The notes beneath the pieces were generated by a model. The model had not been told where the DNA came from and did not search any database. It was given only the letters and a program-made list of their open reading frames with translations. Shown piece by piece: positions 1-8,228 of a stretch of DNA of 15,842 nt. The translations under genes and the position numbers were made by a program. Each line of letters opens with the position of its first letter. The first letter of the stretch is position 1. This DNA comes from Suillus spraguei (lineage: Eukaryota; Basidiomycota; Agaricomycetes; Boletales; Suillaceae), in assembly GCA_016800925.1 (NCBI GenBank), contig JABCPU010001114.1, positions 1-15,842 of the forward strand, read 5' to 3'.

Positions 1-221
1 ATAGCGTGTAATGCAGGGCCTTCCAGATTACTTCTACAATTCTGCGCAAGTAAGCCTGTAATAATTCGAGTAAAGCGCTGTATGAGGCATCCGCCGAAGT
101 AGCGACTTACCTTCACAAGTTGAACACTAGTGAAGTATCCTTTTACTAGGCCATCTTGGAGTTCTGTAATTGAAGCCTCATAAAGATCGGGCAACGCGCA
201 ACTGGAAATCTTGCAAGTCAT
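1..221 (-). pseudogene. Amidase copy A, 5' end only (runs off left edge)
   Basis: On the minus strand an ATG at 221-219 opens a 37-codon exon (221-111). Its C-terminal part, ELQDGLVKGYFTSVQLVK, is the N-terminal region of fungal acetamidase-like amidases and is identical to the same stretch of copy B (plus strand, 11599 onward). A GTAAGT donor follows at 110, and a TACAG acceptor at 60-56 closes a 55-nt intron. Exon 2 begins at 55 with AYLRRI, matching AYLSRIEEV of copy C. At about 29-20 it has one base fewer than copies B and C, so the frame is lost just before the conserved GPALHA segment. Intact family members hydrolyse small amides with a Ser-cisSer-Lys triad, and all of that lies beyond the window edge. 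This is probably a pseudogene like its two relatives here, but only about 220 bp are visible, so a sequencing error cannot be excluded. Confidence 0.8.
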
Positions 222-1591
222 GCGATATATCCCAGTAGAGAAAATGTAATTGAACTAGTTTGAGGATTGTCGTTACGGTCAAAGATAAGGATCTGCATCC
301 CCAATGGCCCGGTATCTTAAATCGCGTCGTACATCCGAATTCTAATAAGTCCACCCGATAAAGTTCAAACATATTTTTAGACGTTAATATTGTACCATCT
401 AGAGTCGATATCAGTTCATGTAAACTTTGTGGATTTTGATCGTCTATTCGGAGTTTGTGTAGTGCGTATAGAGCTCGTCTTCTCGTTGCCGTTCCTGTTT
501 CATAAGCAGGATCTGATGGTACAACTGATAATAGAGGAGTTCTCCCAAATCGCGATTGAGAACTGTGCGGGCGATACGACAGTGGGGATAGTTACTATTT
601 TGGGTACAATAACGGCTAGACCTACTTACCGTGGTGACAACCTTGGTTGTGATGGAAGAACAGCGAAAGTAATCAGTCAGATCGAACTAATAAGCATTAG
701 ACACTGTTGGTAAATATGTCTGATCAAGCTGTCCTTCCATCCACTGTTAAGTGAAGAAACGGATGTGCTCACCTTCGTCCTCAACTGATTGCCCATGATT
801 TCGTCGCACTCACCATATACCCAGTAATGGCCGCACCGATCTTGACCAAAGCCAATGGACACGGAAATGTACATGGCCTGACTGGGTCGGCAGCATCATG
901 CTTCAGGAACATATGGATGAGATGAAGGAATTATTACCTGTTTTATGTATATGTTTAGTAATAGAATTTATCTTGAATCGTATAGCAAAGGGTACTTACA
1001 CCAAAGAGATGAACCCACGACACTTGATTTTATGTGTGTGTGCAGGACATAAAAGACCTGAAAACTAGACCGAATGAAAATTGCGCTCTATGACCCAGAT
1101 ACAAACGCACAGGCATCGTTGCATATCCTTCCCCTGATAATCTCAACAATTGTACGAAGCACTGTGAGATGGGATCGCTAGGGTTTACACTCCAGAAGAC
1201 AGTACGAGCGGTACATGACGCACCTGTTGCACCGAGTGATATGAAATCTCGTTTTGTGATGATTTCAATTTCCAAAAGGGTGGGCTGGGCTGGGCCGCGC
1301 GTGGAGTCGGGTTTCAGTTTTGTAGAGTGGAGTGGAGGGCTTTTACATAAAGGGACTCGGGAATAAAGGTAAAAAAAAATGAGGACGGTGAGGGTGCTGT
1401 GGGCCTGGATATGGAAGGTGCGACCTGTAAGGTTAGATAGAGAAAGTTGTGGAGAGAGCTGGAGAGACGCCTGGATGAGAGGGAAGACCAAGGATGACGT
1501 GAACTTCCAGGTTCAAGTTCAAAGTTCAGTACTCGTTGCGTGACTGCCGGGCACAACAAGTTTTGCCAGATTGATTAGCAAAACTCTCGAG
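222..1591. other. Gene-poor stretch upstream of amidase copy A, with a purine-rich tract
   Basis: I recognise no gene here. Open frames exist on both strands (for example 390-713 plus, 1030-1491 minus), but none shows a known domain or a convincing ATG. From about 1260 to 1500 the plus strand is strongly purine-rich (GGGCTGGGCTGGG, GAGTGGAGTGGAGGG, a run of nine A). The minus strand is therefore CT-rich, as basidiomycete core promoters are. Downstream on that minus strand there are good splice signals: GTGCGT at about 1226 with CTCACAG at about 1165, and GTAAGT at about 1000 with a CTAAC-like branch site and AAAACAG at about 940. These could belong to a non-coding or decayed minus-strand transcript. 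No start codon and frame ties the putative exons together. Confidence 0.4.
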
Positions 1592-1830
1592 TTCTGCCAA
1601 TGAGACTAGATCTAGTGTCGCTGTGTCGGGGGCAGAAAGGAATTGGCAGAACGGCAGAAGTCGAATTGTGAGCGTTTTTGCCAGGCTCTTTTTACATAAC
1701 TATGTTTCTACTATGTAATTGATATTATGTCATCATATTTCTGCCGACTTCTGCCACCCTCGACCCACTGCAGGCAATTCAAGTTGCCGCTTGGCAATTG
1801 CCACTGGCAGAATGGCAGCATTCTGCCAAC
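1592..1830. repeat. GGCAGAA / TTCTGCC motif cluster, possible MITE remnant
   Basis: The heptamer TTCTGCC or its complement GGCAGAA occurs at least eight times in about 240 bp, in both orientations. The outermost pair, TTCTGCCAATG (1592-1602) and CACTGGCAGAA (1802-1812), are inverted repeats matching at 10 of 11 positions. Inside, GGCAGAAGTCG near 1650 pairs perfectly with CGACTTCTGCC near 1745 across an AT-rich middle. Further copies sit just outside at about 1820. Clustered, inverted terminal sub-repeats around a non-coding AT-rich core suggest a small non-autonomous DNA transposon or its remains. I see no clear target-site duplication, so the element's edges are uncertain. Confidence 0.45.
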
Positions 1831-1842
1831 AACACCGTTGAA

Positions 1843-2024
1843 CTAGATCGCACACTCATACGTATCATAAACCTATCACGCCGGTAAGTCGATAAATCCT
1901 GGATGAGCCTACTCATACTCACTTCATCGTGGTCGATGAATGTCACCAGCACGCATTTCTCGCCATGGCAGCAATCCGCAGCTGAGTTGCAAAGGGCGCC
2001 AATATCATATGCGCCTGTAGCGCA
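1843..2024 (-). CDS. Possible cysteine-rich small protein with knottin-like spacing (3' part only)
   Basis: On the minus strand, exon 2024-1923 joins across a 50-nt GTGAGT...GATAG intron (1922-1873, with a CTTAC branch-like site) to exon 1872-1843, ending in TAG. The product has 43 residues from the first cysteine. Cysteines lie at relative positions 1, 12, 18, 19, 24 and 41, so the spacing is C-x10-C-x5-CC-x4-C-x16-C. The segment ALCNSAADCCHGEKCV resembles the CC core of inhibitor-cystine-knot small secreted proteins, which are common in fungi. The intron removes frame-neutral sequence, and the second exon supplies the sixth cysteine (TYEC) just before the stop. No in-frame ATG or signal peptide is visible upstream. 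A 5' exon with an acceptor near 2074 is possible, as is an ATG at about 2050 in another frame. It may be a partial or decayed gene, or coincidence. Function is unknown. Confidence 0.4.
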
Positions 2025-2074
2025 ATGATGATTCGAAAGGAGCGATACATATTGATGAGATGTGATATAGGATC

Positions 2075-2919
2075 TGAAGGGGAATGGTAGTTGAAGGCAG
2101 TTTACTTTATGTCCTGGATAGTATCCTATGCAAACCCGTAGTGCCCACTTTAAACAGATGTCATTTGCCAATGCCAGCAGGAATCAGATTTGATTTCCAC
2201 TAGGACATGATGGCAACAGCAATTTCCAGATTCTTTTTGGTGACGGCCTACGTTATACCAGAAATAATTTGGAATCGCACATTATCGCCGTGTCCTCAAC
2301 ACCACTGGATGCCCCTTAATCCTGCAAAGCACAAACATGAATTCTGTCTTGGTCAGTTAGCGAAGGCAATGCACCAATAGTGTTTCCCTTGGTGTGTTTT
2401 CACTTGACGAAATTTAGTGTACCAGGTATTAATATTAACGCCCATCAGATATCTCCATCCTGACATCGCTCCAAGCCAGTTGATGCGTGATTGATGGATA
2501 TCATGGATGACTTCGACTTCGACCGCCCATATATATGTATCACCTATTTCTTGATGGAATAGTGCTCGCAATTGCGCGATGCGATGACGGCTTGAGTACA
2601 TATGTTTGTCGAACGTTGAACACTGATCAAAGTTTCGATGAATCATTAATATTTTAAAATCCTTGGTGAGTAACATTCTCATTGATAAAAATTTGATGTT
2701 TGTGAATGATGTATGATCACGCATGATAGAAAGTGATTGCACACTTGTAGAAGTAGTAAGAAAATCAGACTGTTGTCATGATTGGCAACTTCCCTCATCC
2801 AATATTGATCATCGTATGCCATCCTGTTAGTGCGCTCACCACGCTTGCGTCACTCCGGCTTCAGCTTTATCTGCCCCATCAGTATCTGTTGGGAGATTGT
2901 CCCCTCCTGTCCATAGAAT
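2075..2919. other. Stretch without a recognised gene
   Basis: A 129-codon open frame on the minus strand (2742-2353) starts at a non-ATG codon and shows no domain, repeat or signal peptide that I recognise. Close to the cysteine-rich candidate, the minus strand at about 2235-2165 encodes another cysteine-containing stretch (GNCCCHH...VLVEI...SC). It faintly echoes the CC...VLV core of that candidate and could be a decayed duplicate, but the similarity is too weak to call. The rest is ordinary mixed-composition DNA. Confidence 0.35.
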
Positions 2920-2992
2920 AATGTCCTGGTGTACGTGAATGAGTTTCTGTCGACAATGCATGATATGCCAAAGTAACGATCACCAGGACATT
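2920..2992. repeat. Perfect 12-bp inverted repeat (hairpin), with a nearby palindrome
   Basis: AATGTCCTGGTG (2920-2931) and its exact complement CACCAGGACATT (2981-2992) are separated by 49 nt. Pairing extends imperfectly inward (TACG/CGAT). A second small palindrome, AACATCTG-T-CAGATGTT, follows at 3020-3036. The pair could form a stem-loop in RNA or mark the ends of a tiny element. No coding frame is involved. Confidence 0.5.
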
Positions 2993-3319
2993 GCAGATGA
3001 TAAGACTAACTGCAACCTAAACATCTGTCAGATGTTGTCAGGGATGCGAGGAAAGCAGGGGCACAGCGACGAGAGAGAAAAAGTTGTGAGAATCAACAAC
3101 TTGAGTACCATGCCATGAAATGGCAGAGACACTGACTGATAAATTACGAGACTGCGACAGGGACAAACTTCTCTTTATGTATGGCACAAAAAATATTGTG
3201 ATTGTTGATGAAAGCTCGAAAGATAACAGCAATGAGTTTCAGGATGCCCATGCTTGATATTGCAGGTTTGAATACTATAAGACGGAGTGGGGCCGGTCAG
3301 AAAGCCTTACCATCAAGGA

Positions 3320-3592
3320 CATCAGGAAATTCACACATTCCTTGACGTGCTTAATCAGCTTAACTCACTTATCTCAAAACTTGTTTGCTCTCTCTCACAT
3401 CATTCACCTGGCATATCTTATATTTTTTGAGTGCGAAATACAATAAAACATGTATATTAATATATCTCAACTTTTTTTTTCTGAATTCATTCACGTTGAA
3501 ATTTTGGACAAGTAGATTCAATTTCACCAAGGCAGTTAAGTGTAAATAAGTCCGCATAAGGGCACGTTAAGGAATGTGCGAATTTCCTGATG
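3320..3592. mobile_element. MITE-like element with about 31-bp terminal inverted repeats
   Basis: The left end (3320-3350, beginning CATCAGGAAATTC) and the reverse complement of the right end (3562-3592) match over about 31 bp with two or three mismatches. The 273-bp element is non-coding, with an AT-rich interior (runs of T, ATATTAATATAT). A GGA triplet lies directly outside each end (3317-3319 and 3593-3595), as expected of a 3-bp target-site duplication. Such duplications are typical of PIF/Harbinger-like and CACTA-like DNA transposons and their non-autonomous derivatives. The superfamily cannot be fixed from this evidence because there is no transposase and the ends are not CACTA. Confidence 0.7.
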
Positions 3593-4074
3593 GGAATAGG
3601 CATCCACGAGTGTAATAGTCGTTTTACGAGCCTGCATCGACGATTCCCTTATTGCGATTCATGTAGATGACGGTCAGCAGTCTGTAAGTGTACTAGGCAA
3701 ACGCTCGCATCAACCAAATTCCAAACCAGATTAGTACAGTCTCATGATCTTCAGTTGCCCTGAAATGACTTTTTATGTGTGCGTAGTCTCACCCAAGGAT
3801 ATGTATGCCCGTTGCGGCTGGTCACGAGTCTACCCCGATGCGACCTAGGCTACGCTACCTTAGCTTATCTACACTATGATGAGCTTCTGGATGGCGCTCC
3901 TTGTGGGGGGGAATATTAGGAAGATGAGGTGCCGCAGCACCCCCATTCCCTTTTTTATTTGAACCTTTTGTCATTCCCCTTTTTATCTCCTATCTGATTT
4001 TGATTCTGGGGATTCCCAAATCAAGGACTTTAAAACAGGTCCGGACACTTCAGATATCGAAGAACTTAAGTACC
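3593..4074 (+). promoter_or_regulatory. Upstream region of the reductase gene with pyrimidine-rich core
   Basis: There is no gene in this interval. The last 130 bp before the ATG at 4075 are strongly pyrimidine-rich on the coding strand (ACCCCCATTCCC, a TTTTTTATTT block at about 3950-3960, CCCCTTTTTATCTCC at about 3976-3990). This composition is common just upstream of transcription starts in filamentous fungi, and the T-rich block could serve as a weak TATA element. The start context is AGTACCATGTCC. No operator-like palindrome stands out. Confidence 0.45.
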
Positions 4075-7000
4075 ATGTCCACGATATACTCGTTCAACCA
4101 CCTTATAGCCGAACGTGCTCGCAATCACCCAAACCTTGAGATCCTGGGCATACCAGACAAGGACCTCAACGTGAGTACAATTCAATTGCTGATTAGATTC
4201 TGTAGGCGAAACTTACACCACGAAGTACATCAAGTATACTCTGGCTGATCTTGATGCTTCAGCGTCATTGTTTGCCCACCACTTACGGGACAATGGACTG
4301 CTTAATGGACGTTTCAAAGGGGATACCACCAGTAGGATGACCGTTGGACTTCTGGGCCTTAGCAACATAAATTATGTAGTCACCGAGTGGGCGCTTTATC
4401 GAATGGGCTATTGTTAGTGCACAACACATGGCAATCTTGTTCTGACGTGCCAATATCTCTACAGGCATACTCTTCTTGTCGCCGAACAACTCTCCTCCTG
4501 CGATTGCCCACCTGTTGACAGTGGCAAATGCAACCCACATGATAGTGCAAGATGTGCTATCACCTTCCGCATCAGCAGTTCTTACCCATCTCAGCAACCC
4601 TGGTTCTGTGACGATCATCAACCAGCCTTCATCTGACGTCTTCGGCTCAGCCGCTCGTTCTTTATACCCAGAAAAGACACGATGGGACCCTCCTTTAATG
4701 TGGGAGGATGAATCTCTTCTTCCAGTCACGATCGTCCACTCGAGTGGGTCCACTGGATTCCCAAAGCCAATTATTGTAACCAACAAAGCGGCTATCGGCA
4801 ACTGCGTCAGAAATTTGGGTCCGACGAGGTTAATGACCTTGCCATTGTATCATGTATGTTGCTCGTATGTGTCACCAGGATCTATTCATTTTACCTTCAA
4901 TAGGGACACGGCCACACCAATCTTTATCGTGCAATATATGCTGCCAAACCACTGTACCTCTTTCCCACTGGATCAATACCATTGACGTCTTCCAACGTCG
5001 TCAAGCTTCTCAAGCAAGCTCCGGATGTGGAGACACTAGAGGGTGTTCCTCTAATATTGAAACTTCTTGCTGAGACCGCTGAAGGTCTGCAGGTTCTCAA
5101 GAGCCTCGAGTTTGTTACGTTCAGTGGCAGCGCATGTCCTGATGAGCTCGGCGACTTCCTTGTCAACGAAGGCGTCCGTTTGGCTAGCAATTATGGTCTT
5201 TGTGAGTGATATGTTGACAGGTCTATCGAAACTTGACGTTTAGCATACCTCTTTTCAATGCAGCTGAAACTGGTCATCTCATGACGTCTTTCCGGGACTT
5301 TGAAACTGATAAGGGCTGGAATTGGATGCGCGCTAAGGGGCCCCATGTGAAGACGAATGTGAACGACTACCTGCGATTCGAACCTCGGGGCGGGGATACC
5401 TATGAACTATTTGTTTTGGATGGTTGGCCGGCAAAGGTCATGACTAACCAATTCGATGGGTCGTATGCGACGAGAGATCTATTTATCAAGCACCCCATCA
5501 TCCCAGATGCATACAAGTTCATCGGACGACTCGACGATACCTTGGTCATGGCATGTATATTAAACCACATCAAGATGATTCTTGTTTAATAACATGCCCA
5601 GGTTCACGGCGAGAAGACAAATCCTGTCCCGATGGAACTCACACTTCGCTCGTCTCCCTACATTGCGGATGCTGTCATCTTCGGTGCCGGCCACATCCAA
5701 ATTGGAGCTTTAATTCTTCCAACGGAAATCGCGAAGGTCTACTCTCCTTCAGAGCTCGTTAAGCTTGTGGCGCCTATTGTCGCCCTTGCCAATGCCGAGG
5801 CTCCCTCGCACTCACAGCTTGCGTCGGAAGCTCTTGTATTTCTCCCTTATGGCACAGTGATTCCCCGTGCTGATAAGGGCAGTTTTCTGAGACCTCGGGT
5901 GTACATGGAATTCGAAGGGATCATCAATGATGTCTATAAACGACTAGAAGGCGACATTGACGGGGATTTGAACAGACGACTGACCAATGAGGCGGAGGCT
6001 AGGACAGTCATTAGAGACATGATCGGCAAGACGGTCGATAAACCAGTCGACAGCTTAGAAGATGACACTGATCTCTTCAATTTTGGGTTAGACTCGTTGC
6101 AGTCTAGCAGAATACGAAACACCATTCAGAGAGTTAGCTGAAACGTTCCGCTGACTGCTGCTCGCGAGCTAAATAATGGCGCAGGAGATCTACCTAGGTG
6201 GCAAGAAATTATCTCCCAACGCCGTTTTCGAACATCCTTCTATCACACAGTACGTTCATCCCCTCATATGTATGATACTGTGTGCAGCCTTGCTGAAGTA
6301 AACATATAGGATTGCTCAACTTCTGGTTGCAATGTCCTCTGGCAATGAAGGTGTTCTGGTACAACGAAGTCCACTCGAAACCATGCTGGAGCTTGTTAAG
6401 AAGTACAGTTCTTTCACTTATACACACAAACCTCAGTCCAACGGAAAAGATGGGGCTGCAAGTAGCCTAATTACCCCTCGCATTGTGAGTTCACTGTTGT
6501 ACTTTCCAAAATTCTACTCATGATTGCGATATTGATGTAGGTTGTGTTGACTGGTGCGACTGGGTCTCTGGGAGCATATATTCTGGATGAACTACTTTCA
6601 GATCCTTCTGTGGCCACCGTTTACTGTCTATGCAGGGCAAAGGATGATGCAGATGCGTCCAATCGCATAACAGCTTCCATGAACACAAGAAAGCTATCAT
6701 CTCACTATGAACAAGTTCAATTGCGTGTCAAAGCTCTCGCTTCCGACCTGTCTGCCGAGAAGCTTGGACTTCAGTCAGACATTTACAATGAGATCGCAGC
6801 ACGGGCAACTTTGATCATCCATGTAAGCATCGAAAACACTACTTGGTTCATTATCATCGATCTTGCATACAGAACGCTTGGGCGGTCAACTTCAACCTTG
6901 GCATTTCCAGGCAAGTTCACCTCAATTCGAAAAAAAAATTAACTGACAGAGCAATAGCTTCGAACCACACATCCGTGGAGCTGTCAATTTAATTAATCTC

Positions 7001-7904
7001 GCCCTTGCATCACCTCATCACCGACCAGCAGACTTTTACTTCGCATCTTCAGTCAGTGCTGTCGCAGCTTGGCGTGGACCAGAGTCGATTCCAGAAGCCA
7101 TTACGGATGATCCCTCTGTCGCTCAGGGGCTGGGCTAGTGAGTAGCTCGTGCCTCATGCAGTTGACACTCAGATTTCTGACTTCAGTTAGTGCACAATCA
7201 AAGTGGATTACCGAGAAGCTCTGTCAAATCGCCTCTCAGCAGACACCTATTCGGGCGTGCGTGCTACGTGAGACATGTTCTTTCATCACAGGGGAATAGT
7301 CATTGAAGTACGTGCAGGGATTGGCCAAATGGTAGGAGACTCCAGAAATGGCGTGTGGAACGAGACGGAGGCTATTTCACTCATCATCAAGGTACGAAGA
7401 CCCGTTATCAATGATATACCTGATTGTTATATTCCATGGCAGTGCGCGGATACAATCGGAATTCTTCCCAACCTTGAAGAGTCAGTTTCATGGCTCCCCG
7501 TGGACTATGCAGCAAAGACTATCCTCGATCTGGTCAATGTTCCCCCTCAACGTTTGCCCTTGGGAGAGTGCCCAGTCTGGAACGTGATTCATCCGACGCT
7601 TGTGCCGTGGACATCCATCCTCTCGTCTCTCCAGCAAGCCGGCCTGAAATTCAAAGCCCTTCCGAGACACGAGTGGATTAAGGCTTTACGTGCTAGCCCT
7701 ATTGATGAAGTGAATAACCCAAGCCGGAAGCTGTTGACATTTTTTGAGAACAAGTACGGACAAGAGGAATTGGCCGTGCGCTACCCATTACTGACGGTGC
7801 AAACTGAGAAAGCAAGTGAGAGTCTCAGGAGCGCACCTATATCTAATGTGGGACTGGTAGGGAAGTGGATAGCTTCATGGAGGGAGACAGGTTTTTTGGC
7901 TTGA
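4075..7904 (+). CDS. NRPS-like adenylate-forming reductase (A-T-R)
   Basis: This enzyme class activates a carboxylic acid as acyl-AMP, loads it on a phosphopantetheine arm and releases it by NADPH-dependent reduction, normally as an aldehyde. My model has 14 exons: 4075-4170, 4226-4412, 4465-4853, 4904-5201, 5264-5550, 5602-6132, 6185-6249, 6310-6484, 6541-6822, 6873-6910, 6958-7137, 7191-7267, 7318-7391 and 7443-7904. The sum is 3141 nt, or 1046 aa, with no frameshift and the usual family length. The adenylation domain shows HSSGSTGFPKP (about 186), NYGLSETGHL (about 320), FIGRLDD with GEKTNP (about 405-427), and the C-terminal lysine in ADKGSF (Lys511). The carrier site is FGLDSLQS (Ser584). 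The reductase domain begins VVLTGATGSLG (677), with SSVSA and YAQSK (Tyr843, Lys847) as the catalytic set. Introns 5551-5601 and 6911-6957 use GC donors. Exon 2 could instead start at 4235. The acid substrate cannot be predicted here. The neighbouring P450 is convergent. Confidence 0.95.
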
Positions 7905-8228
7905 TACCAGTTGGTTCATGCCCCTTGGCTTATACTGATATCCCACGATGATTATCTGATAGAGATATTCGACACTAAGATAGTAGTTTCAGTGAAATTC
8001 ACTAGGGTAAATCCTATGATAATGGTGTAAAACTCAACATTGGGTACTGAAATCGAGGTGCTGATATTGCCGTTTTTACTCTGAAATTTCAGCCGAAGTT
8101 GCAGTGAACTGATGCTCCGTACAGTGCTATTATACAAAAGTACATGTTACTCTTCTGACCTAAAAACAACAGTCCCAGTTGGGAATAAGTAACAGGAAAT
8201 AGTAAACTTCCCAGTGCAGCACAACCAA
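7905..8228. other. Convergent 3' intergenic gap
   Basis: These 324 bp separate the stop codons of the plus-strand reductase and the minus-strand P450, so they hold both 3' untranslated regions. I see no AATAAA in the expected place for either gene and no open frame worth calling. A mildly AT-rich stretch around 7935-8150 is the likely polyadenylation zone. Confidence 0.5.

Noticed and set aside
390..713. 107-codon open frame on the plus strand
   Set aside because: No family signature, splice context or codon pattern supports it. Random open frames of this size occur in such DNA.
1033..1044. Short TG-repeat run
   Set aside because: Only about five units, too short to be a useful microsatellite call.
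1030..1491. 153-codon open frame on the minus strand
   Set aside because: It starts at a non-ATG codon, is driven by biased purine/pyrimidine composition, and has no recognisable domain.
1500..1530. GGTTCAAGTTCAAAGTTCAG as a possible tRNA B box
   Set aside because: There is no matching A box or cloverleaf around it; it is a short GTTCAA repeat.
2353..2742. 129-codon open frame on the minus strand
   Set aside because: It has a non-ATG start, no known motif and no supporting splice structure.
4000..4074. Earlier start for the reductase
   Set aside because: The in-frame extension has only a TTG start. The ATG at 4075 gives the usual family N-terminus MSTIYSFN.
4283..4801. 172-codon minus-strand frame over the adenylation domain
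   Set aside because: Antisense shadow of reductase exons 2 and 3, whose frame carries the conserved adenylation motifs.
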